DNA from: Gymnothorax reevesii
Lineage: Eukaryota; Chordata; Actinopteri; Anguilliformes; Muraenidae
DNA: 64,000 bases
Direction of reading: 5' to 3'
Assembly: GCA_029721435.1 (NCBI GenBank)
Contig: CM056573.1
Coordinates: 2,216,501 to 2,280,500 of the forward strand
Below are positions 41,056 to 53,010 of this stretch, one piece after another; the first letter of the stretch is position 1, and the number at the start of each line of letters is the position of its first letter. A model generated the notes under the pieces. It was not told the origin of the DNA, did no database searches, and saw nothing but the letters and a program-made list of their open reading frames with translations. The position numbers and the translations under genes are program-made.

Positions 41056-42957
41056 GATTTGAATAGTGTCTTGTAATGAACTGTGGAGGGCAGCATTACG
41101 CCGTATGGTAAACTCCAGCCTGCCGGAAACTCAATTGAAGAAGAAGACTGTTATCATAGATAACAGATATGATAAAACATATCCCCACGAACAGTGAGGA
41201 AGATGATCAAGGTGGCAATAAAGCGCCCATGTATAATGGGTGGGACACTAGGAAACGTGGAACCTTCTGTATTAACCCCTTTCTGCAGATGTAGATGTAG
41301 TTCCCTCCCATGGATTAACGCGTAGATTCCTCCATTGACAAATTCCGTGCTCCCTTCTATCAACCCAAGTACTGGTGTCGATAGATTCATCTGTGTAACT
41401 GCAGTTATAATTCACGCCTTCGTGAAGCTTCCCCGGTAACGATGTATTGATAGACTCGTTTCTTATCCAATTCCCGAGTGTTTAAACTTTCCTCAATAAC
41501 TGAAATGCATTGATCGGACAATAAGAATAGGATACAAAGCTGAGCGTAACAGTAAGGTCGGTTGTGTTCTTCGAATGTTGGCCATGGTTGCGTAGCTGAA
41601 AATGATGCGATATCAAAGAAACAAACATGCCCCGAACCGCCCTGAAGTGTTCAGTTTCATTTACGAGCCAAATGTTGTATGGACGCGGTCAATGGGAATT
41701 ATTCCGAATGAAACAGTACTGGAGGGTTCCTTCTACCCGATACATCTGTCTCTGGAGGAGGGCATCAATGAAGAAAACAGGATATGCTTCTTCTCTGTTT
41801 GCATTTTGCTCAATATGGCTTTTTGCTGTAGATTTTATGCAGCGTTTAAAGACATCTAATGCCAAGGTTTTCGTTTCTCCAAATGCATGCTGCCCGCGCA
41901 CGTTGCTAGATCCCTCGGTACATTCATTGCACCATTCTGTTGAATCTAGGGAGGCATATGTCGTTTTATTTTTCCTGAAAATAGAATTTCTGTTCTGTTA
42001 AAATAAGGTATATTTCAGAATTCAGATATTACTGAGTTAGTGAGTTTTTACCCTTATAAGGTGTAAGGTTGTGAGTTTGGATGTGAGAACGGTTAGCTTT
42101 TCATTGCAGGGTGAATTTTCTCGCTGTTTAATCAGCAGTTTATTTAATGCTTGGGGGACTTTGAAGAAAAATGGACAAAATTGTAAACTTTATTATGGAG
42201 AAAAGGCATGTTTTGTGTTTGGAGAGGTTACTGGTGACCACTGATGTTCAACTGCACTGATATTGAAAAAGTTCATGCTAAACTCAACCAGAAAAAATCA
42301 TTAGCTCATGCTGAATTTCGTGCCTCAAAAGTTGATTTGTGTTAAATATATGATTATTATATGATTTGATGGTGCAACATTTTGATGGATCTCAGACTTT
42401 GGGGAGCCACCTGGATAGCAGTTTAATTTGGCTCATAGCAAGCAGGTAATCTAGAATGTAATGTTCAAGATGAATTGTACTTGTGGTCAAGAAGTTTATG
42501 ATCCCAGAAATGTATAGTTTTTAGCCCCATCAGTTTTTCATTTGTCAGTATTATTATTATTTTTTGCTATTTTAAAGTGGACTTTCCATGAAGATTTTTT
42601 TTGTTTGCAGCCCCTTTTCTCCACCAAAATCATAAAAATAAACTGAAATACGATGGGAGTCTAAATGCTTCACGTGTCTAGACTCAATTAAGCCAAAGTT
42701 TTTCTGTATGTGAAACTGCAATCAAATTATAAGGCCTTAAATAAGGGAACACTGAATAGCCAGATTTGGCTTCTGCGCAAAGGGGTTAAAACAGGCATCA
42801 GGCCGTTTCATCGGATAAATAACACAAGTTAAGTCCCTGATAGTCCCTGCTTTAACATTATTTCAGTATATTTTTTCAGTAAGTGACCTGCCCCTTACCA
42901 CCACTTTGGGTTTGTAATCAGGAGCTTGCAGTCGCACCAGCTTTCTCAGGGTAGATC

Positions 42958-42958
<1 letters not shown>
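41056..42958. other. non-coding; one unexplained 85-codon frame
   Basis: The plus-strand frame 41602-41859 (MMRYQRNKHAPNRPEVFSFI...) and a second overlapping frame have no domain that I recognise, no splice-linked neighbours and no clear codon bias. Otherwise AT-rich. Confidence 0.35.
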
Positions 42959-42990
<32 letters not shown>

Positions 42991-43019
42991 AGAAAGAGAG
43001 AGAGAGAGAGAGAGAGAGA
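42959..43019. repeat. (GT)n then (GA)n microsatellite
   Basis: GT repeat 42959-42986 followed after a short spacer by GA repeat 42994-43019. Confidence 0.9.
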
Positions 43020-44254
43020 TTGTGATATTAAAGTTTTTCATCCGTTATTTATGTAAGTTTGTATTCTCATTAATTTGAACTGCGCTCATTTAATATATTC
43101 ATACAAACTGGGCTGGTCACTCAGGCAAAACGCAGTATATAATTGGGCAGGTGTTGGGCAGTGTTTGTATTGCAGGGGTTTCTTAAACCTCACTGTGTGG
43201 CATTGATAGAGGTAACAGCTGTATATGAAACTTCGTTCCTCTTTGCTCCTCTGTTTTTGCATGTCTATCTTTGCTTGAAAATACGGGTCAAGACTTCTGG
43301 ATGTGAACAGATTTGTTGAATTGCTGTGAATATTTATGCCTGATAAATAATACTGTGTTGACTCAGTTTGGGTTGTGACTGGCCTGATCAGCTTAGGCCA
43401 ACGGTTTCAGCTCTAGTCTTAACATCATCTCTCTTTACACCCCTACTGTCTCCCAGAGTTACTAACTTATCCTTTCTAGTGTGTTTTTTATTGTTCATGA
43501 ATTACCTTTGCATTATCAATCAAAATAATTTAGCATTTTCTGTATCATCACCTGTTTGTTTGATTGAATATCACTTGTGTGTCTTAGTGGGGATGGAGCA
43601 TTTCACTCCAGCTCTCTGTAGGGGGCAGTGTAGCCCCTACAGGCCACGCAAAGATCACAGTTTCACAAATGCGTCTCGACACCATCAAGAATCTGTGTTT
43701 TCAGTATGCTAATAATTTTGCGCTCTGAAGAAAATTTGCTTGTAGAAAACACACTTGAAACTTGTAAAATGCATTGATTTAAATCTATAGTTTTCACTAA
43801 TGTTTGATCTGAACACGATTTACTGCAGCTGCCTTTCTTTGTCTTCAACTGTGGTGCCAAAACCTCTGCATCTGGCTATAATATGAGTTCCTGGATTTTT
43901 GGTTATACTAATTTTAGATACTTGTGTTATTTTACCTTGTTATTGCTGGAAAAAATGACCCAAGAAAGAAAACAAACAACCTGTCAAATGAGTTCATATA
44001 ATAATGGAAACTGGCCCAGAATAATTTTGATAACAGTGTTACACAGTTACTGAATAAGAGTCAGTGGCGAAGCTAACAAGTGAATATGTCCCTTCAGATA
44101 CTCAATGACTCAATGGTATCGAGCTTTATTTCAAGAGTAGGCTTGACTTAAAGCTAGATACCATTCAGTCATTTAGTATCTGAAGGGATATATTCACAAT
44201 AGTATAAAGAAATTTGTGAGCGTAGTTGGGCTGAACGGCCTGTTCTTGCCATTC
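43020..44254. other. non-coding, no supported gene
   Basis: No recognisable coding frame or element ends. Inverted 20-30 bp words occur near 44090-44190 (TCAATGG...GAGC... and ACTTAAAGCTAGATACCATT), forming an imperfect hairpin around TATCTGAAGGGA. Confidence 0.4.
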
Positions 44255-44428
44255 ATGTCATGTTATGTTACGTTATGTTTTGTTATGTTATGTTACGTTA
44301 TGTTTTGTGATGTTATGTTATGCTATGTTATCTGTTATGTTATGTTATGTTATATGTTATGTTATGTTTTGTTGTGTTGTGTTGGGTTACGTTACTTTAT
44401 GTTACGTTATGTAATATTATGTTATAAG
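44255..44428 (+). repeat. (TATGT)n-type pentanucleotide repeat
   Basis: About 35 units of TTATG/TTACG/TTTTG type, many with A or C substitutions. The 82-codon frame across it is repeat translation, not a protein. Confidence 0.9.
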
Positions 44429-44796
44429 TGCTCCATAACAGTGAGCGTAAATCCATCCCATTGATATGCAAGACCTCACTGTTGTTTATGTTGTTTATTA
44501 CTGCACCCTGATGCAGTTGCAAACTTCTGTGATTTTCTGCACCGATGTGACTCATCTGCAGGAGCTTCCTGAAATAGGATGTATTGATCATCCAAAGGTG
44601 GAATTAATCTGACTTCTGAAGCAGGTGAAATGGATGCACATCTAACTGTTGCCATGGCAATTCATATCATCACATTTTCATGGAAAATTCTGCTTTTATG
44701 TATTTCTGAACCTTGAAATCATTTACAGCTGACATTTTCATCTTTGCTCAAACAGTGAGCTTTGACTGAGGGTCTGTGCTCAACTTGTGTCCTCAC

Positions 44797-44797
44797 G

Positions 44798-44844
<47 letters not shown>
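44797..44844. repeat. (CA)n microsatellite
   Basis: About 24 units starting in a CGCACGCGCG step. Confidence 0.9.
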
Positions 44845-44847
<3 letters not shown>

Positions 44848-44991
44848 TACACAACATCTCTAATGTGTCTCATTCTCTTACAGACTCAAAAAACCCCACA
44901 CACTTCTCATGTCCTCTATCTAACTTGGGTTTCGACAAATACGTATGCAAACACATAAACACTCACGCACTACCTTCCCAATCTGTCTCTC

Positions 44992-44997
<6 letters not shown>

Positions 44998-45033
<36 letters not shown>

Positions 45034-45048
45034 AACACACACACACAG
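44998..45048. repeat. (TC)n then (CA)n microsatellite
   Basis: TC repeat to about 45022 followed by CA repeat with one AAAC interruption. Confidence 0.9.
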
Positions 45049-45329
45049 CTCAACAGGCAGTAAGAACTTGCATGAAAGCTGTAGAGTGTGAGTTTGGTAG
45101 AGTAGAGTCAGATAATCACCTTATGGCCAAACAGACCTGAAACATCCATCATGTCACATACGGGCAGATTAAAATGCATCATTATTTACCTTTGAGTAGG
45201 GATCTGTCAAAACACGTTATCTCTCAGGGTCTATAGGAACCAAACCAGAATATAGTTTATAAAATGTTTCTATGGTTTCTTAAGGAGCAATAATGCGTGT
45301 CGCACATTATTTATGGGGACGGGGTGGAG

Positions 45330-45352
45330 GTGTGTGTGTGTGTTTGTGCGCC

Positions 45353-45392
<40 letters not shown>

Positions 45393-45415
45393 TGCATGCG
45401 CGTATGTGTGGGAGT
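45330..45415. repeat. (GT)n microsatellite, interrupted
   Basis: GT repeat with TTTGTGCGCCCATG and GCATGCGCGTATG interruptions. Confidence 0.85.
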
Positions 45416-46541
45416 GTGTGGCTGTGTTGGGAAGGCTTTCAGTTCTGTTTTAGAAACATAGTTACTGGTAATATTAATTTAAAAAGTGTTAAGAAAAGTT
45501 GATGGATGATGGACCTCTGACTCCTCCCCTCAGGTTTATATCACCTCAGCACACAGCCTGTACCCCCTGGGTTCCTCAAACCCTGAATCTTACATCAGAA
45601 TCCACACAGACTCCTACAGATTCCATTTTACTCTTAAATTTAAACCACGGAAATGAACAGAGAGATGAAGCAGAAATAGAGGGATTTATTTTTCACATGT
45701 AGTGCCCTAGACGCACTGTCCTTCCCGTGGTTCAGGACGACCTTGGAGTAAAACGCAGCTGCAGCGAAGGTCAGGTGGGACGTGGAGAGTGGTGTGTGTG
45801 AACAGCTTGCATCGTACGCTGTACAGCAGAAAACACTTTAAACACATCTTTACTTCAGATTTAAAACTGCATATTGCTGAAAGTGATTTGGTGAATCTAT
45901 TTGGGAACAGAGAATAAGATGGTAGCCAGTTAGAAATCTAAGTGCAAATAGTTTATTTAGGACAATGAAGTATGTTGAGGAGTCCATCTTTAGCTGGAAC
46001 TTCCTAGTGGCAGATTAAGTCTGTGATTCCGTCATCAATATCGCAGGCTTCATTATCACAGATGCAAATGTGAAAAAAAAAAACATTTGAAGAAGTCAAG
46101 ATTGGAGTTGATGCAAAAACGTGCAGTAGGTTCAATACCAGAGAAGAAGAGTACAGTGACATCACAGGAGAGTGACAGGGAAGCTTTACATGATCAGGGG
46201 TCAATCTGCTCAGCTCAGCATTTCTCTTTATTGAATGACTCACTGGCCTGAGTAACGGACACAGTCACCTTTCCAAGCATCTCCATTCATCAATTAGCCC
46301 ACATTGGCCCTCGCTTGTGTCCCCTAATCTCTCTCCATTACTGAGATGGGAGAGGAACGGCCCTGTGGAGCGTGCAGGTCTCTTCTGAACACAGAGTCCC
46401 TTTCTCTCTCTCTCCCTCTCTCTCTCTGGATTATTGCTTGTTATTGTTATTAATGGTTTCATGTAATTATTCATTTTCAATCAAAATAGTCCTTGTGCTT
46501 ATTATACAAACACTGTCGTATGATGCATTTTAAAAAGTGTC
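45416..46541. other. non-coding, no supported gene
   Basis: No supported frame. TC-rich run at about 46398-46428. Confidence 0.4.
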
Positions 46542-48256
46542 ATGGTAATTAGGGCTTTGAACCAGAATTTTTTCCCAGTTGGTTCGTTCTGAACAGAAAC
46601 AGTATTTTAATGTTTCCGGTTTTGGGTTCCACCGCAAAATTTACGTTCTCGAACCGGTTAGAACCAAAAACATTTGTTCCTGAACCGGTTAATATCGTTC
46701 AATGTCAGCCATAGGACTTTCAATTGGTAAGTTTAACATGAGCAATTTCAAAGGGGCTATAATTTCCTTTATCCCACAACAAACACGACAATTCACGAGG
46801 CCTATGCTTTATACATGCTGCATCACCAAGTAATTATATGGCCTCATTTGCTACATTATTATTGATGAATTATGGCAAGAATAACTTCTGCTACGTCATT
46901 CATTGCCAAACAACAGAACAGATCCCATTTCGCTTCTCACGTTGCTCAATATACGCAAATGACAGAAACAGGACAGGCTACAGCTGCCATTGAGATAATG
47001 TAACAAATGGCCAGACCTTGTCAGGACTCAATCAGCGCATTTCACACGCTCCTCTGGTCATTCGGTAAATTTTCTAGTCGCCCAGTCTAGTATTGAATTG
47101 GGGCGACTGAGCCCAAACACGCCACGACAAAAGCTCAAGAGATGCAGAAGCCACGTGAAACATCCAGTCTCGTTCCCCGTATAAGCGAAGTAAAATCACT
47201 GAAAAACTGGTGAACACAATGGTTTTGGTTTCCTTTATATAATCGATTTAGCATTGTAAGGATGGCAAATTGGCAATAATAATGCAAAAAAAAAAAAAAC
47301 TTTCCCTGATGCGCAGCGATCGTTTTCATGATTCTCACAATTGCCACTCTGCTGTACATTGTGCCTAACAACACCCTTCAGCTGTGACTACATTCAGAAT
47401 ATAACACGGATTCTCCTGGTTTATTGCTTAATGAGCTTCACAAAATAATTAATGCAAATGTTTGGCGTTTCAAGAGGTACATGTCCACAGAATTTATAAA
47501 AAACATATTGATATTTTAAGCCTTCATTTATGTGTAGATGAAAATTTTGTGGTGTAGTGTATAACAGTGCAATCGAGAACAAATTTGACATCTTTCATTG
47601 ACTTCCATCATCCATTCGATAAATTAGTCTGAGCAGCTGTTGCTAATCAGGTAAAGTAAACTGTGAGAGGTTTATGAAATTAGAAATTCAAAGGTGAGGT
47701 TTCAGCGGGACTTTGTGTTACGCTTCTGTACCCCTGGATTGTGCTAATAGTTGAGAACTATTGCGTTTTAGAGAAGAAAATTGACCGGCTATGCGCAGCA
47801 TTAGGCTCGGCTGTTTCCAATATCACTTTAACATGTTCAACACAGTCCACAACCACAAAATTCTTGTTTGGCAAGTAAATAGGTTACAGGCATTTCAGAT
47901 TAGCCTATTAGTCTATAATATTGAGCCTACCTCTTATATTTATGTTTGAGTTTGGGAGACCGCATTTACTTATCAGTATTTCTTCTTAATCGCCTCTCGC
48001 CTGCTGAATTCTTTCTACTCCGCCCGGGCACAACACACAGGAAGTGAAGGTCTGTTGGTAATTGCAGCCCAAACACAAAACATTTCAAGAAAGAAAAAAT
48101 TACGGTATTAACCAGTTAACATTATTTTTTATAAACGATTTTGCTCCGGACCATAAAAAATTCTAAAGTTTCTGGTTCCTTTTTTGTTCCTAGCAGAACA
48201 GCAAGTTTCTGAATTTCTTTTTAGTTCCGCGAACGGTTCAAAGCCCTAATGTTAAT
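46542..48256. mobile_element. hAT-like element, 1.7 kb, non-autonomous
   Basis: 46550-48248 begins TAGGGCTTTGAACC and ends GGTTCAAAGCCCTA (14-bp perfect inverted ends, with looser similarity further in, including GGTTC/GAACC words). Flanking 8-mers ATGGTAAT (46542-46549) and ATGTTAAT (48249-48256) differ at one position. Length of the duplication points to hAT; there is no transposase. The interior has many GAACCGG and GGTTCC words near both ends. The duplication mismatch suggests an older insertion than the 326-bp and 756-bp elements. Confidence 0.75.
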
Positions 48257-48277
48257 ACAACGTTTGAATTTTTAGAG

Positions 48278-48430
48278 AGTGAGGGAGAGAGATAGATGGA
48301 CACCAAATAATACGGAAAGAATGAGATTGAGATAAAGATGAGGCAAAAATCAGAGGGATGGAGAGACTGATAGATGGAAAGAATGAGAGAAAGGAGAGGA
48401 GAGAGAGTGAAAGATAGTTGTAACAGTCGG
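48278..48430 (+). repeat. purine-rich (GA) tract, degenerate
   Basis: Mostly G and A on the plus strand, with GATAGATGGA words; not a clean microsatellite. Confidence 0.6.
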
Positions 48431-49879
48431 AGGAGGAGAGAATGAGGGAGCCGAAACAATGCAAAGGGAGATTCAGCCCTCATCCCCTCTGCGTCTCTGC
48501 AAATCCCTCTTCAACATTCATGAACTGGCCTGAATGCAGCAGGCATTGATATTTCTGTGAACCGTGAGCCCTGTAACTATTCATAGTATTTCTGCAGCTC
48601 TTCACTGGCAATTTCACTGACACTTCTCATGACAGTCAAGCATTTTGATTTAAATTGAGACAGAGAAAGAAGGGGTTATATTTACTGGAAGAGCGATAAG
48701 GTGAAAGCTGTGGTAACATAAGAGAAATAGAGAAGAAAAACGATGTTGAAGGGGCGTAAAGGAATGTCCCGACATGACGAAACCTCTCGCCCAGGCGTGT
48801 GAACCTGTGCGATAAGCAAACGCTGAACCGTGGTGCTGGTGTGGGCTGCCTGTGTTAGCGCAGCAGTGATGTACAGCCTCTCAGAAGCGTGAAGCTGTCC
48901 TGGCCTGATCGTGCTTCCCAAAGGCGCCTCAGCGTGGGTTAGAGGAGAGGCTAACTCTGGCAACCCACAGTCCAAAGGGAGAATCTCTGAATAACTCATT
49001 ACTCACAAGCGCTGCAAACTCTACTCTTTTTACTCTGAGTTGAAATTCAGAACCCATATTTGTTGACTGAAAGTTGAAACACGCAGAGTCAGCCCTAAGG
49101 GAGTGGCTTATGGCTTGCCTTGGCGTTGCCATGGTATCCCACAGCAATGGAATACTAGTTGGATACCCAGAGTTCTGTGGATGAAAAGTCAGCTTCTGTT
49201 TTACCCTCAGGAAAGCGTTTTTTAGGCGAAATAAATGAAAATGTTAATGTCTGCCTGTTGCAAGCTTTTGCACTCGCTACTATCTGTTGTGACATTAATA
49301 ACTGCAGCCTTTATGTGAGCGCCAATACTAGTCACTGTGGGTAAGAGAGTCGGGTAAATGCTGGAATGTGAATGCAGGAAATGGATGGAGTATTAAATTA
49401 AAGCTAAGGTAGAGCTCCCCTCTGTATTAGTTCTCTCAAATAATACACCTCTTGCCCTCAGGCTACCAGTTATCATCAGAACCATTTTTCTCCTGTTTTA
49501 TTTCCAATATCTCACTCCTTCATGACCTGCGGTGGGTAAAATATTCCTGCTGGGTCACGGGCATGTGCTTTAGGGACCTGTGTGCGGTATCTGCAACCAC
49601 TGTGCTCTTAATATGGGATTTAATACCCAGCAAGAGAATGAGAGAGGCACAAGTCATCAACTTTACATTGAGAGGAAAGTGTTTGTCACCAGGTGACTGG
49701 TATCATAAATTAAACAGTAAACGCTGTGTAATAAAGCTCCATTGCTGAGTTAATTTTCGGCTGAACCTCACAGCATAGACACCATTAGTGTCAGCTGCGC
49801 ATTTTGGGCTGACTGGGTTTTGCTGGTCTATGGACATAACTTAGGTCTGCCCATGCATTTCAATATAAATTCCTGTGCT
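48431..49879. other. non-coding, no supported gene
   Basis: Several short frames without domains; no element ends recognised. Confidence 0.4.
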
Positions 49880-52800
49880 GAGGAAACGAATATCCCCGTT
49901 ATACTCAATGTAAAACCCCGTTATACTCACTGTACTCATGAAAGGTAAATCCCTGTTATACTCACTGTACTCTTGAAAGGTAAATCCCTTTTATTCTCAC
50001 AGCGCTCTTCAAAGGTATATCGTTTTTATTCTCGCTACTCATCAAACGTAAAACCGCATTATACTCACTGTAGTCTTCAAAGGTAAATCCCTGTAATAGA
50101 CACTGCATTCTTCAAACGAAAATCACTGTGGTACTCACTGTACTCTTGAAAAGTAAATCCCTGTTATATTCACTGTACTCTTCAAATGTGAATCCCTTTT
50201 TCTACTCAATGTACTCTTCAAAGGTAAAATCCCTGTAATTCTCACTGTACTCTTCTAAGGCAAATTCCCATTATACTCACTTTACTCTTTATTTGTAAAT
50301 CCTCGTTATACTCACTGTACTCTTAAATGGTAAATCCCTGTTCTGCTCACTGTACTCTACAAAGGTAAATCACCCTTATAGTCACTGTACCCTTCAAAGC
50401 TAAATCCCTGTTATGCTCACTTTACTCTACAAAGGTCAATGACCGTTAAACTCACTGTATACTTCAAAGGTAAATCCCTTTTATACTCACTGGACTCATC
50501 AGAGGAAAATCCCGGTTATAATTGCTATACGCTTCAACGGCAAATCCCTTTTTTTCTCACTATACTCTTCAGAGATAAATCCCTGTTATTCTCACTGTAA
50601 TCTTCAAAGCTAAATTCCTTTTAGACTCACTGTACTCTTCAGAGGTAAATCCCTTTTTGTTATGATCTGTATTTCTTGTCATGCTGAAGTTCTGTGCCTG
50701 GCTTTGCCATGTTTATTGATCTCTGTATTTAGCGACCTCTGCCTGTCCCCTGACCATTCTCAGTATTAAGTATTGTGTTTAGGTTATTTTAGATTTCTTG
50801 TTTTTCATGTCCTGATTTATTCTGAGCCTTGCCATGTTTCCCAGCCTTGCCATGTTTATTGATTTCCATGTTTGGTGACCACTGCATGTTTCATGACTAC
50901 TCTTAGGACCGCGCATTGTATTTTGGTTATTTGGATTTCATGTTTTATTATGTTTCATGCCATAGTTATCCATGCCATGTTTCCTTGCTCTCGCCGTGTG
51001 TATATTCTGCCATGCCATGCCTTGCACTACGTTTACCCTGTCTTGTCTTGTGTAGGTCTTTGCTCACCGTCTCTAGTCTTGCGTGCCACTCATTCGGGTG
51101 ATTTACTGGTTTCTGGATTTTCAATCTTCCTTCATATCTCGTGTTCTTCCTTCCTCTCTCTTTTACTATCTACTAACTGTACTAACAGTTTATTGTTTTC
51201 GATAATTTACTGACACATATTAACATTGTATATTTCTACTAACTGACTAACTTGCACTCGGGATTGTATAGCTGCACATACTAATAGACTAACGATCTCT
51301 CAGCATTCGCCCAATCTGTATCTCCGCCCTCCTTGCCTATCGCTAATTATCTCTACTGCAGTTTCCACTTATATCTCAGGCTTTCCCTTTTCTTTAGACT
51401 GTACACTTTAGTACTCCTTAACCGGAGCTGTTGTTCGTTCATAGGAATGTCTCGTTATCCCTGTCTGTGTTTTGGCATTCGCCAAATTCATGTAATTAGA
51501 TAATTCCTCATGTGTCAATCCTGATTATTGTTTCATTGATCACACCTGCTTCCCCTTGTCATGTGTTCACCCCGGATGTGTATATAAGGTGTCTTCACAT
51601 TCAGTTCCTTGTCAGATCGTTATACTTCCTTGTTTCTTGTGCCACGTTTCTCGCCTCGACTCATTGTAATATTATCTTTCTGACTGGATTGCCCGACTAC
51701 CGATTCTTGGTTTGCCCTTTTTGGATATTTTTGCATCTGTGTGTTTTTGACCTTTTTTCTGCCCGACCTTGATATTGTTATAGCTGCCCTGGTTTTGGAT
51801 TCGGACTGTCTTTGGCTTATGAGTTTGTTTCTCCTACAAACCTAAGCCTGTGTACCGGATCCTTTTTGTCTGACCACGAACTTTGTTATTGGTGCCCTGG
51901 TTACGATTCTGGATTACGCCCACTGGATACTGTTTTTGGATTGCGGACTTTGTACTGTTGCCAGCTCTGTTGGGGGGGTTTCTCCCTTCAGAAATAAAGC
52001 CTCCTTTTTGCATTTATCTGGTTGTCGCAATTGGTTCATTTCGTAATTCGCAACACTTTTACACTCACTGTACTCCTCAAAGGTAAATCCCTGTTATTCT
52101 CATTACCTTCTACAAAGGTAAATCACTGCTATACTCACTGGAGTGATCAAAGGTAAATCACTGTTAAACTCACGATACTCTTCAACAGCAAATCCCTGTT
52201 ATACTCACTGCACACTTCCAATGTAAATCCCATCTATACTCTCTGTACTCTTCAAAGCCAAATCTCTTTTATACTCACTGTACTCTTCGAAGGTTAATCC
52301 CTGTTAAACTCGCTAAACTCTTCAAAGGTAAATCCCTTTTACACTCATTGCACTCTTCGAAGATTAATCCTTGTCATACTCACTGTACGCTTCAATGGTA
52401 AATCCCTTTTATAATCACTGTACTCTTCAAAAGTAAAGCCCTTTAATTCTTACTTTACTCTTCAAAGGTCAATCCCTTTTATACTCACTGTACTCTTCTA
52501 AGGTAAATCCCTTTTATTCTTACTGTACTCTTCAAAGGTAAATCACTGTAATACTCTCTGTATCCTTCCAAGGTAAATCCTTTTTATACTCACAATAAGC
52601 TTCAAAGGCAAATCCCTTTAATTCTCACTGTGCTCTGCAAAAATAAATTCCTGTTATTTTCATTGTACTCTTCACAAATAAATCACTGTTATACTCACAG
52701 TACTCTTCGAAGGTGAATCCTTTTTATACTCACTGTACTCTTTTGAGATAAATCCCTGTTATACTCAATCTACTCTTTGAAGGGGAATCCATTTTAAACT

Positions 52801-53010
52801 TACTGTACTGTTCAAAGTTAAATCCCCATTATACTCACTGTACTCTTCAAAGGCATATCCCTTTTATACTCACTGTACTCATCAAAGGAAAATCCCTGTT
52901 ATACTCACTATTCGCTCCAAAGGCAAATCCCTTCTATTCTCACTGTTCTCTTCAAAAGTAAATCCCTTTTATTCCCACTACACTATTTTATGGTACATCC
53001 CTGTTATTAT
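49880..53010 (+). repeat. ~35-bp minisatellite, about 49 units, split by an LTR
   Basis: The unit reads approximately AAAGGTAAATCCCTGTTATA then CTCACTGTACTCTTC. About 22 units lie at 49880-50657 and about 27 at 52056-53010; units differ from each other at several positions, so the array is old. The 1398-bp LTR at 50658-52055 separates them and duplicated CTTTT from within a unit. No coding or structural role is evident. Confidence 0.9.
50653..52060 (+). mobile_element. solo LTR, family A copy 2 (plus), inside the minisatellite
   Basis: LTR 50658-52055 (1398 bp), TGTTATGATC to TTCGCAACA, duplication CTTTT at 50653-50657 and 52056-52060. It has TATATAA at 51581-51587 and AATAAA at 51993-51998, a normal promoter and polyadenylation layout for an LTR. 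Longest of the three family A copies and the reference for their ends. Confidence 0.92.

Noticed and set aside
44216..44464. 82-codon cysteine-rich frame
   Set aside because: It is the translation of the TTATG-type pentanucleotide repeat.
49880..53010. CRISPR-like spaced repeats
   Set aside because: Units are contiguous with no unique spacers; this is a minisatellite in eukaryotic DNA.
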